Below are positions 16,109 to 22,592 of a DNA stretch of 22,592 nt, in pieces. Every line of letters begins with the position of its first letter. Position 1 is the stretch's first letter. The position numbers and the translations under genes were made by a program. The stretch comes from Chloroflexota bacterium (lineage in GTDB: Bacteria; Chloroflexota; Anaerolineae; Aggregatilineales; UBA3940). The notes under the pieces are model-generated. The model had not been told where the DNA came from. It made no database searches and saw only the letters and a program-made list of their open reading frames with translations. The stretch spans positions 1 through 22,592 of the forward strand of contig DRKO01000098.1 of NCBI GenBank assembly GCA_011051745.1, read 5' to 3'.

Positions 16109-17800
16109 ATGCAGAGAAAACATTTGACCATCGGGCTGCTCGTCTTCGCCCTTGCACTGGGAGCCGCCGGTTTGCTGTGGTTACGCGCCCACGCCTTTGA
16201 TCTGACCGGCGAGGAAGACCTCACCTCCCAGATCGGCGGGTTGGCGCAACTTGCGCTTAATGTGGTCTATCGCAGGCCGGAGACGCAACCCTTCGCGGCG
16301 ATTGAGCACACGGGCGTTAACCCGTTCGGCATCAATACCTTTCTCCATCAGGAGGTTGAGGTCAGCAAGCGAGAGGAGCAGGTGCGGCTCATCGCGGAAG
16401 CTGGCTTCCACTGGATCAGGCAGGAGTTCCCCTGGGAGGATATCGAGATACATGGCCGGGGCGATTTTGTTGACCGACGCAATGACCCGGAGGGGATTGA
16501 CGCCTGGGCCAAGTATGACAACATCGTTGATCTGGCGGAGCAGTACGATCTGGAGATCATCGCCCGGCTGAGCAATCCGCCTGCCTGGAGCCGGGCGGCA
16601 GGGGATGAGCCGGGGACGTATGCCCCGCCTGACAATTTCGACGACTTCGCGAACTTCGCAGCGGTGGTCGCGAGGCGCTACCGGGGGCGAATCCGGTACT
16701 ATCAGATATGGAATGAGCCGAACATCTACCCGGAGTGGGGCGAGCAGCCGGTTGATCCGGAAGCATACACGGAACTGCTCTGCGCCGCCTACCGGGCGAT
16801 CAAGGCGGTGGACCCGGAAGCTGTGATCCTCAGCGGCGCGCTGGCCCCCACCGCCGAGCTTTCCGGGCGTGACCTCAACGATTACATCTTCCTGCAACGG
16901 ATGTACGACGCAGGCGCGGGGGAATGCTTCGACATCCTCTCGATGCAGGGATACGGGCTGTGGTCCGGGCCGACCGACCGCCGCCTGCGCCCCCTGATCG
17001 TCAACTACGGACGTAACCGGCTGATCCGCGACATCATGGTTCAGAACGGCGATGCGCACAAGGCGATCTGGATCAGCGAGATGAACTGGAACGTGGCCCC
17101 GGAGGATGTCGAACCGCGCTACGGGCGCGTGACGCTCGACCAGCAGGCTCGCTGGGCCCCGCTGGCGTATGAACGCGCTCAACGTGAGTGGCCCTGGGTG
17201 GGCGTGATCAACTTCTGGTACTTCAAGCGGGCCTCGGATGACTGGCTCGCCGAGCGCCGCCCGGAAGCCTACTTCCAGATGGCCGCGCCGGACTTCACGC
17301 TGATGCCGGTTTACGAGACGATGCAGGGGTATGCCACCCGCCCGCCGGTAATGTATCCCGGCAATCACTGGGCGGACGACTGGACGGTGACCTATGGCGA
17401 AGGGTGGCGCCCCTGGCTGCACGAAGGCGACCGGGCACGTATCGCGTCTGAAGGGGCCGGGCCGGTGACGTTCACCTTCGAGGGAACGTCGCTCAAGATC
17501 GTCTTTGGCGCACACGAGAACCCGAACTACGGCCTCGTGTACCGGGTAGACGGTGGACCGCCCCTGACGCTCGATCAGTGCTGCCTGCAGGAGACGATCT
17601 GGCGGGGACGGAGGGGAAGGCACACCGTCGAGATCGAGCCGGTCGGGAAGGTGGTGATCACTCACTTTGTGGTACGGGACGATCCGCGTGTGACGCCGGG
17701 GGCACTGCTGGCCGGGGCCGTGCTGCTCACCGGAGCGTGGTACGCGGCCCGCCGGAGATACCTTTCGGAGAACGAGGCGCGAGATGGCGGTGATGGATAG
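16109..17800 (+). CDS. Membrane-anchored clan GH-A glycoside hydrolase (GH39/GH5-like)
   Basis: This 563-residue protein has a TIM-barrel glycosidase domain outside the membrane. The N-terminus (MQRKHL, then hydrophobic 7-25) is a signal anchor. Residues about 65-410 form the barrel, with the presumed acid/base Glu203 in IWNEPNIYPEW and nucleophile Glu324 in WISEMNWN, the two strand-end glutamates of clan GH-A. Residues about 418-525 look like a beta-sandwich accessory module. A second helix (about 530-547) is followed by AARRRY, so both termini are probably cytoplasmic with the enzyme held outside. The substrate is unknown; the family includes beta-xylosidases, cellulases and biofilm glycosidases. 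The last 17 nt overlap the next gene, a glycosyltransferase, suggesting a shared role in cell-surface glycan metabolism. It starts 30 nt after the thioesterase stop. Confidence 0.85.
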   Translation: MQRKHLTIGLLVFALALGAAGLLWLRAHAFDLTGEEDLTSQIGGLAQLALNVVYRRPETQPFAAIEHTGVNPFGINTFLHQEVEVSKREEQVRLIAEAGFHWIRQEFPWEDIEIHGRGDFVDRRNDPEGIDAWAKYDNIVDLAEQYDLEIIARLSNPPAWSRAAGDEPGTYAPPDNFDDFANFAAVVARRYRGRIRYYQIWNEPNIYPEWGEQPVDPEAYTELLCAAYRAIKAVDPEAVILSGALAPTAELSGRDLNDYIFLQRMYDAGAGECFDILSMQGYGLWSGPTDRRLRPLIVNYGRNRLIRDIMVQNGDAHKAIWISEMNWNVAPEDVEPRYGRVTLDQQARWAPLAYERAQREWPWVGVINFWYFKRASDDWLAERRPEAYFQMAAPDFTLMPVYETMQGYATRPPVMYPGNHWADDWTVTYGEGWRPWLHEGDRARIASEGAGPVTFTFEGTSLKIVFGAHENPNYGLVYRVDGGPPLTLDQCCLQETIWRGRRGRHTVEIEPVGKVVITHFVVRDDPRVTPGALLAGAVLLTGAWYAARRRYLSENEARDGGDG

Positions 17801-19745
17801 CTCCCCGACAACCCGCCGACGGGATGCGGCGCTGCTGCTTCTCGTTGCGCTGATCCTGCTCCTGGGGGCCGGGTTGCGCTTCTACCGGCTGGATGCTCAA
17901 TCCTTCTGGAACGACGAAGGGAACTCGGCCCGCATCGCCGAGCGACCTCTGTCCCGCATCATCGAGGGCGCGGCGGGGGATATCCACCCGCCGGGGTACT
18001 ACGTCCTGCTGGCTGGATGGCGCACGCTGGCCGGTCAGAGCGAGTTCGCGCTGCGCTCGTTCTCGGCACTGGTCAGCGTGCTGGCGGTGGCGGTGGTATA
18101 CGCCGTCGGGGCGAGGTTGTTTGGGTGGCGGGTCGGGGTCATCGCGGCCCTGCTGGCGGCGGTCAGCCCGTTTCAGGTTTATTACGCACAGGAAGCGCGG
18201 ATGTACGCTCTGCTGGCGCTGCTCAGCGCGGCGTCCATCCGGCTGACGATAGCGGTGCTGAGCCTGCCCGCCCGGATGCAGGCCGGGCGTTTCAACCCCC
18301 GGCGGGCGGCGGCGATCGGGATCGGATACATCCTCGTCAACGCGGCGGGGCTTTATACTCACTATCTCTTTCCCATGATCATCGTGGCCGAGTCACTGGT
18401 TTTCCTGATCTGGCTGGCAGGCCGGAGCCGCAGGCTGCACGGGCTGACTGTGTGGGGGCTCCTGCAGGGGGGCACGCTGTTGCTCTTCGCCCCCTGGCTG
18501 TCCATCGCGTTCCGGCAGATCGCGACCTGGCCGCGCGGAGTCGGCGGGGGCGTGGACGCGCTCAGGCTGGGCTCCACGCTGGTTTACGGCGTCACCCTCT
18601 CGCCTGATACGGCCCGAATCGGGCTGATTCCCCTGTTGATAGTGGCGGCGGTAGGGATATTCCCTCCCCTTGATCCGGACGGCGAACGGCATCCGCTGCG
18701 CTGGGAAGAACGGCTTGGCCTGATCGCCGGATGGTTGCTCGTGCCACCGGCGGCACTTGCTGCGCTGGGCGCGCTGAGCGAACCATTTCTCAAGTTCCTG
18801 CTGCCCTGTAATCTGGCGCTGGGGGTGCTGGTGGCACGTGGCGCGGTGATGGGCTTCGAACTGGGGAGGCCGCTCCCCGGAGCGAGCGCAGCCAACGCCT
18901 TCCTGACCCGTCTGGTGGTGATTATCCTGCTGGCCTCCGGCCTCTACCCGATCTACGCGGGGCTGCGGGGACTGTACACCGATCCGGCCTATACCCGCGA
19001 CGACTATCGGGCCATCGCGGCGCGCATTCTGGCGGAGGCGGGACCGGAAGCGGCGGTCGTGCTCGATGCGCCCAACCAGTGGGAAGTGTTCACCTATTAC
19101 TACCCTGACGGGCCGGGCGTGACCCCGCTGCCGAATGATTCGACCGGGGAAACGCTGGAAGACCTCCTGCGCACCCACCAGCGCATCTATGCTCTCTTCT
19201 GGGGAGAGGCCCAGCAGGACCCTGATCACATCGTCGAGCGGATGCTCGAGGCGAACGCCTTCGCGCTCAGCACGGAGTGGTACGGCGGTGTGCGGCTGGT
19301 GACGTATGCTGTGCCCAACGGGGCGGGGGCGACCGAGGCGCTGGAGGACGTGATCTTCGGCGACACGATCCGGCTGGTGGGGTTCACGCTGAGCGATGAG
19401 CGACTCTCGCCAGGCGAGGCGCTGGGAGTATCGCTCTTCTGGGAGACCGACGCCCCGCTTGAAGTGCGCTACAAAGTGTTTGTGCATCTCTACGCGCCAG
19501 ACGGCGTGACCATCGTCGCACAGCACGACAGTGAACCCAACGGGAACCTCTCGCCGACCGATAGCTGGGTTCCGGGAGAGCGGATCACCGACAATCACGG
19601 GTTGCTGCTGCCCCCGGACGCAGAGCCGGGGACGTATCGGCTGATGGTCGGGCTGTATGACTTCGAGGGGAACCGCCTGCCGATCACACGGCGCGGCTTG
19701 CCTGTGGGAGACCGCCTGCTCCTGGCCGAGCTTCCGGTAGAGTGA
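17784..19745 (+). CDS. GT39-like polytopic glycosyltransferase (PMT/ArnT superfamily)
   Basis: This 653-residue integral membrane enzyme of the GT-C fold probably transfers a sugar from a polyprenyl-phosphate donor on the outer face of the membrane. The first helix (about 15-32) is followed by the catalytic-loop acidic motif FWNDEGNSAR (about 41-50) and DIHPPGYYVLLAGW, then SPFQVYYAQEARMYAL, all typical of PMT_2/DUF2723-like enzymes. About ten hydrophobic segments extend to residue 395. A soluble region (about 400-515) and a beta-rich C-terminal domain (about 525-653, with SLFWETDAPLEVRYKVFVHLY, HDSEPNGNLSPTDSWVPGE and GTYRLMVGLYD) follow. I have seen this last pattern in Chloroflexota glycosyltransferases, but its role is unknown. 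The ATG at 17784 has GAGG 6 nt upstream and overlaps the glycosidase gene by 17 nt; ATG 17793 is an alternative. Acceptor and sugar are unknown. Confidence 0.87.
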   Translation: MAVMDSSPTTRRRDAALLLLVALILLLGAGLRFYRLDAQSFWNDEGNSARIAERPLSRIIEGAAGDIHPPGYYVLLAGWRTLAGQSEFALRSFSALVSVLAVAVVYAVGARLFGWRVGVIAALLAAVSPFQVYYAQEARMYALLALLSAASIRLTIAVLSLPARMQAGRFNPRRAAAIGIGYILVNAAGLYTHYLFPMIIVAESLVFLIWLAGRSRRLHGLTVWGLLQGGTLLLFAPWLSIAFRQIATWPRGVGGGVDALRLGSTLVYGVTLSPDTARIGLIPLLIVAAVGIFPPLDPDGERHPLRWEERLGLIAGWLLVPPAALAALGALSEPFLKFLLPCNLALGVLVARGAVMGFELGRPLPGASAANAFLTRLVVIILLASGLYPIYAGLRGLYTDPAYTRDDYRAIAARILAEAGPEAAVVLDAPNQWEVFTYYYPDGPGVTPLPNDSTGETLEDLLRTHQRIYALFWGEAQQDPDHIVERMLEANAFALSTEWYGGVRLVTYAVPNGAGATEALEDVIFGDTIRLVGFTLSDERLSPGEALGVSLFWETDAPLEVRYKVFVHLYAPDGVTIVAQHDSEPNGNLSPTDSWVPGERITDNHGLLLPPDAEPGTYRLMVGLYDFEGNRLPITRRGLPVGDRLLLAELPVE

Positions 19746-19980
19746 CGGCGTTCGGTGGGAGGGGGCCACGCAGCCGCTTGCCAGTTGCCAGACCCCCCAT
19801 TTTCCTGTACGATACAGGTAGAATTCTCCTGCCGGGGAGCGTTCTACCCGCCTTTCTACTATCCCATTGCAGAATTAAAGCGCCATCTCCTGCGGGGGAA
19901 TGTAACCTGATGCGTCCCCTCGCATCATGCTCCAATGGATTCCAGGGCCTCTGAGCGGCAACGCTCACCATCCCCTGCCG

Positions 19981-20014
19981 ACCCACCTGGAGCCTGATAA
20001 AGCTTCAGGTGGGT
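19981..20014 (+). terminator. Probable transcription terminator hairpin after the glycosyltransferase gene
   Basis: Arms 19981-19993 and 20002-20014 pair over 13 bp (12 Watson-Crick plus one G-U) around an 8-nt loop, CTGATAAA. The downstream bases TGTGTCTCTG are only moderately T-rich, so termination may be partial or factor-aided. It lies about 235 nt after the glycosyltransferase stop and ahead of the promoter of the LysM gene. Confidence 0.5.
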
Positions 20015-20127
20015 TGTGTCTCTGAGGCAGGCGTGTCGCCCTTGCTCCCTTCCTCTCTCGTGTGTGAATCTGTATCCCTGCCACTGTCCATCCCCTGAGC
20101 GTCGTTATGGTTCAACGGCTGCCCATA

Positions 20128-20136
20128 TGCTACAAT
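20128..20136 (+). promoter_or_regulatory. Candidate extended -10 promoter for the LysM-peptidase gene
   Basis: TGCTACAAT combines a TGn extension with TACAAT (5 of 6 to TATAAT), 38 nt upstream of the ATG. No good -35 hexamer is visible, as is common for extended -10 promoters. The ribosome-binding site is AAAGGG at 20164-20169, 5 nt from the ATG. Confidence 0.4.
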
Positions 20137-20174
20137 CTGCTCCCCCTGAAACTTCGGGGCGATAAAGGGTAAGC

Positions 20175-21785
20175 ATGCACCGGGATAGCGACAGAAAAAA
20201 GACACTGGTCATCGGCCCGCGCGAGTTCACTATTTTTGTCCTTGTGCTGGCCGCGCTGGGTATGGCGGTTGTTGTGGCGGCGTTTGCCGTCACCAGCCGG
20301 AGGGCTGGCGGGGAGCCAGCCAGCGAAATCACTCCTGCTACCGTAGCCGGGGCCGGGGAGCCTGAGGTTCAGGCTGAAGGGCTACCGGGGGTGGCCCCGG
20401 AGCCGACCTCCGTCCTCGCCCCGACGATAGAGCCAACCCCTGAGCAGATCTCCCACGTTGTGCAATCGGGTGAGACGCTGGAGGGCATCGCGGCTCTGTA
20501 CGGAGTGAGCCTGCAGACGATCCTGGATGCCAACGGCCTGACGGCGGATAGCGTCATCTGGGTGGGGCAGACGCTGATCGTGCCGCTCCTGCCAGAACAG
20601 CAGGGGGCGTGGCATGTTGTGCAGCCGGGCGAGACTCTGATCCAGATCGCTCAACAGTATGGCGTTACGCCGGAAGCGATCCAGTCTGCCAACAACCTGC
20701 CCGACCCGAACGCCATTTACTCCGGGCAGCGGCTCAGAATCCCCGGCGTGGCAGGGGGAGAGGCTCCGGCTTCCGCCCCGGCGGCAGGCGAGGAGAGCGC
20801 ACCGGTTCCCACCCTCGACCCGCTGGAGGGCCTCGAAGACGGCCCCCTGATGAGCGACTGGCCGCGCTCGATCCTCGAAGGCGATCTGGATACCAACTAT
20901 CCTTTGATCTACCAGCATCCCCGCTTTACGCTACATTACCAGCCCGGCACTTATCCTGATCAGCATCTCTCGGAGACGGTTGACCTGATCGCCAGTTCGC
21001 TGGCACGTGTCGAGGCGACGCTGGGCGTCCAACTGAACGGTAAGTTTGACATCTACGTGGCGGGGACGCTCTTTGAGGCTCCCAACGCCCACCTGCGTGG
21101 CCTGAGTCGCTCCCCGGATCGCAAGCTGTTCCTGCTCCACGACGGCAGCGGCGATGAGATCGAAAACGCTTACCTCGTCACGCATGAGTTGACCCATCTG
21201 GTCTCCTGGAACACATGGGGAGCGCCGTCCTCGACCATGCTCTCGGAGGGGCTGGCGACGTATGTCGGCGCGCCGGTGCTCGACGAGGGCGGCTACCTGC
21301 CGGTTGATCAGGTCTGCCTGGGGGCTTACGCAGCCGGGCGTATGCGCTCGATGGCCGCCATTGAGCGTGACTGGCAATCGTTCGAAGGGCATATCCGGGA
21401 TCGCTTTAACTATTTCGGTAGCGCCTGCTTCGTCAGATATCTGGTGGAGACCTACGGGCTGGGCCCGTTAAGCCAGCTTTACAACACGTCGGAATATCTG
21501 ACGCTGTACGGGACGTCTCTGGACACGCTTGATGCAGACTGGCAGGCTTCCCTCGCTGCCCGGCAATCCGAGCTGACCATAGACCCTCAGGAGATGGTCA
21601 CCTACACGGACGAGGTGGCCGCCGTTTACGATTATGTGTTCGACAACTACAACGGCACAGGGACCATGCACCGGGCTTACGCGCTGGTTGATCAGGCGCG
21701 GCTGGCGCTCTGGAGAGGGGATTACCCATCCGTCCGGCGTCTGCTGGATGAACTCTACGCCCTGACCGGTTTCACGCCCGGGTGA
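20175..21785 (+). CDS. Membrane-anchored double-LysM protein with gluzincin-type metallopeptidase domain
   Basis: This 536-residue surface protein probably binds peptidoglycan and carries a peptidase-MA-like domain. The charged N-terminus (MHRDSDRKK) and the helix at about 18-40 form a signal anchor. A Pro/Glu/Thr-rich spacer leads to LysM1 (about 93-137, HVVQSGETLEGIAALYGV) and LysM2 (about 146-190, HVVQPGETLIQIAQQYGV). After another low-complexity linker, residues about 240-460 hold the zinc site THELTHL (His337, Glu338, His341) and a downstream glutamate in LSEGLATYVG (Glu358), the HExxH plus distant Glu layout of gluzincins. A helical C-terminus (about 480-536) contains a TPR-like repeat. 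All zinc ligands are intact, so it may be active; the substrate is unknown. It appears to be monocistronic or to lead the next gene, which starts 34 nt later. Confidence 0.9.
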   Translation: MHRDSDRKKTLVIGPREFTIFVLVLAALGMAVVVAAFAVTSRRAGGEPASEITPATVAGAGEPEVQAEGLPGVAPEPTSVLAPTIEPTPEQISHVVQSGETLEGIAALYGVSLQTILDANGLTADSVIWVGQTLIVPLLPEQQGAWHVVQPGETLIQIAQQYGVTPEAIQSANNLPDPNAIYSGQRLRIPGVAGGEAPASAPAAGEESAPVPTLDPLEGLEDGPLMSDWPRSILEGDLDTNYPLIYQHPRFTLHYQPGTYPDQHLSETVDLIASSLARVEATLGVQLNGKFDIYVAGTLFEAPNAHLRGLSRSPDRKLFLLHDGSGDEIENAYLVTHELTHLVSWNTWGAPSSTMLSEGLATYVGAPVLDEGGYLPVDQVCLGAYAAGRMRSMAAIERDWQSFEGHIRDRFNYFGSACFVRYLVETYGLGPLSQLYNTSEYLTLYGTSLDTLDADWQASLAARQSELTIDPQEMVTYTDEVAAVYDYVFDNYNGTGTMHRAYALVDQARLALWRGDYPSVRRLLDELYALTGFTPG

Positions 21786-21819
21786 GCAGGGCTACCGCCC
21801 CTGTGAGATTGTGCCCGCT

Positions 21820-22592
21820 ATGGCTCAGCAACGACTCCCGCGTCACTCAGCCCCCCGTTTCAATGTCCCGCTCCCGATCGGGGCGGGCGTCCTGACGCTC
21901 GCGATGCTGGCCGCCCTCATGCGGCAGGAGCGCCCGCCCTGGTCGCGCTACACCGGCAGCGCACAGGTGCGCGTGATCACCCCCACGCTGACCGGCCAGC
22001 CGGAGCTCTGTCTGACCTGTCACGGGGGCATCGAGGAGATCAGCGAGGCGCATCCGGTGGAGGCCTTCGGCTGTGTGAGCTGTCACGGGGGGGAGCGGCT
22101 CTCGCTGGATGAGGAAACCGCACACGAGGGGCTGATCGGCGGGAGGAATCCCTCAGCCCTGGGCGTCGTCGAGCAGGGATGCGGAGGAAGCGAGTGCCAC
22201 AGCGGTGATCCGGAGCAGGCCCGCGACCATATCGCGCGGGTGCGGCGCAGCGTTCAGGCCACCTATGCAGGTGCGATCAACCTGGTGCTGTTCAGCTTCG
22301 GACAGATCGGGGAGACGGGACCGTACTATGGGATTACGGCCATCAGTGATGAGGAGCCATATCATCCGGACACGGCTTCGAGCCTGCTGGCCTTTGATCC
22401 CCATGCCTTCGACAGCCCGCCGGTCAACACGTTTGGTGAGGCCTGCCTGACCTGTCATCTGGACGGCGAGCCGATTCAGGCCCCTTATTACTACCGCAGC
22501 ACCGGTTGCGCTGCCTGTCATGTGATCTATAACAGCGATGGCCTCTACACCGGCAACGACCCGACCATCCCGCGCGACGAACCGGGGCATCC
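21820..22592 (+). CDS. Membrane-anchored multihaem c-type cytochrome (partial, N-terminal part)
   Basis: The frame is open from ATG 21820 to the right edge (257 codons), so the C-terminus is missing. A basic N-terminus (MAQQRLPRHSAPRF) and a hydrophobic stretch (about 17-34) form a signal anchor. Haem-attachment motifs are CLTCH (64-68), CVSCH (85-89), CGGSECH (121-127, a CX4CH spacing), CLTCH (209-213) and CAACH (230-234). An aromatic-rich segment GPYYGITAISDEEPYHPDT lies between the third and fourth. It is likely an extracytoplasmic electron carrier of the NapC/NrfH-unlike, doubled-CXXCH type; the redox partner cannot be told. An in-frame GTG at 21811 is an alternative start, and no strong Shine-Dalgarno sequence marks either. 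It needs a cytochrome c maturation system encoded elsewhere. Confidence 0.9.
   Translation, partial: MAQQRLPRHSAPRFNVPLPIGAGVLTLAMLAALMRQERPPWSRYTGSAQVRVITPTLTGQPELCLTCHGGIEEISEAHPVEAFGCVSCHGGERLSLDEETAHEGLIGGRNPSALGVVEQGCGGSECHSGDPEQARDHIARVRRSVQATYAGAINLVLFSFGQIGETGPYYGITAISDEEPYHPDTASSLLAFDPHAFDSPPVNTFGEACLTCHLDGEPIQAPYYYRSTGCAACHVIYNSDGLYTGNDPTIPRDEPGH

Larger units (their letters stand above)
19746..20174. other. Intergenic region with clustered inverted repeats
   Basis: These 429 bp carry no credible coding sequence. They hold a 6-bp dyad CCTGTA-CGA-TACAGG (19804-19818), a perfect 7-bp hairpin TGATGCG/CGCATCA (19908-19914 and 19921-19927), a hairpin TGAGCG-GCAA-CGCTCA (19952-19967) with a GNRA-type tetraloop, a 13-bp hairpin (19981-20014), and an extended -10 promoter close to the next gene. 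The segment 19908-20014 could be a structured RNA or a series of transcription-end hairpins. I do not recognise an RNA family. Confidence 0.6.

Noticed and set aside
16181..17665. Minus-strand open frame of nearly 500 codons across the glycosidase gene
   Set aside because: Long antisense frames are common in GC-rich genes. The plus strand has the catalytic glutamates and membrane anchors; the minus product shows no motif.
19804..19818. CCTGTA-CGA-TACAGG dyad as a LexA (SOS) box
   Set aside because: The CTGT/ACAG half-sites are 5 nt apart where the proteobacterial box needs 8, and no promoter or SOS gene follows. Kept only as an unexplained inverted repeat.
1..22592. Mobile elements, CRISPR, tRNA or rRNA
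   Set aside because: I looked for regularly spaced repeats, transposase motifs, terminal repeats and cloverleaf or rRNA signatures and saw none. No computed search was possible.

Overview
The window looks like a chromosomal stretch of a GC-rich, probably monoderm bacterium. The best guess is the phylum Chloroflexota, in the Anaerolineae-like part. This rests on the mix of gene types: a Ser/Thr kinase beside an FHA-ABC transporter, a GT39-like membrane glycosyltransferase with a C-terminal beta domain, a LysM plus gluzincin protein, and a membrane-anchored multihaem cytochrome. It is inferred from gene content, as no rRNA or phylogenetic marker is present. I see no mobile element, CRISPR array, tRNA or rRNA.

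Left part (1-5256, all minus strand). An ABC half-transporter carrying three FHA domains is translationally coupled (TAGTG overlap) to an alanine-rich lipoprotein. After a strong hairpin comes the N-terminal part of a Ser/Thr protein kinase, cut by the window edge. A kinase next to an FHA-ABC exporter resembles the PknF/Rv1747 pair of Mycobacterium tuberculosis, where the kinase phosphorylates the transporter and FHA domains read phosphothreonine.

Centre (5257-16078). A 402-bp divergent intergenic region with a candidate promoter and a leader hairpin precedes a single giant gene of about 3223 codons. Its domain order is FAAL-ACP-KS-AT-ACP-C-A-PCP-reductase. It is followed, with a 20-nt overlap, by a type II thioesterase. 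The assembly line should activate a free fatty acid as acyl-AMP, extend it once with malonyl-CoA and leave the beta-keto group, since there is no KR, DH or ER. It should then condense the chain with an amino acid, predicted to be glycine from the A-domain pocket DILQLGMVWK, and release it reductively. The expected product is an N-(3-oxoacyl)glycinal, which could close to a 3-acyl-3-pyrrolin-2-one, or the corresponding alcohol. This is the most promising candidate for an undescribed system here.

Right part (16109-22592, plus strand). A doubly membrane-anchored clan GH-A glycosidase overlaps a GT39-like polytopic glycosyltransferase, which suggests cell-surface glycan work. A 429-bp gap with four clustered inverted repeats follows. 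Then come a membrane-anchored double-LysM protein with a gluzincin-type peptidase domain, and the N-terminal part of a multihaem c-type cytochrome with four CX2CH sites and one CX4CH site, cut by the right edge.
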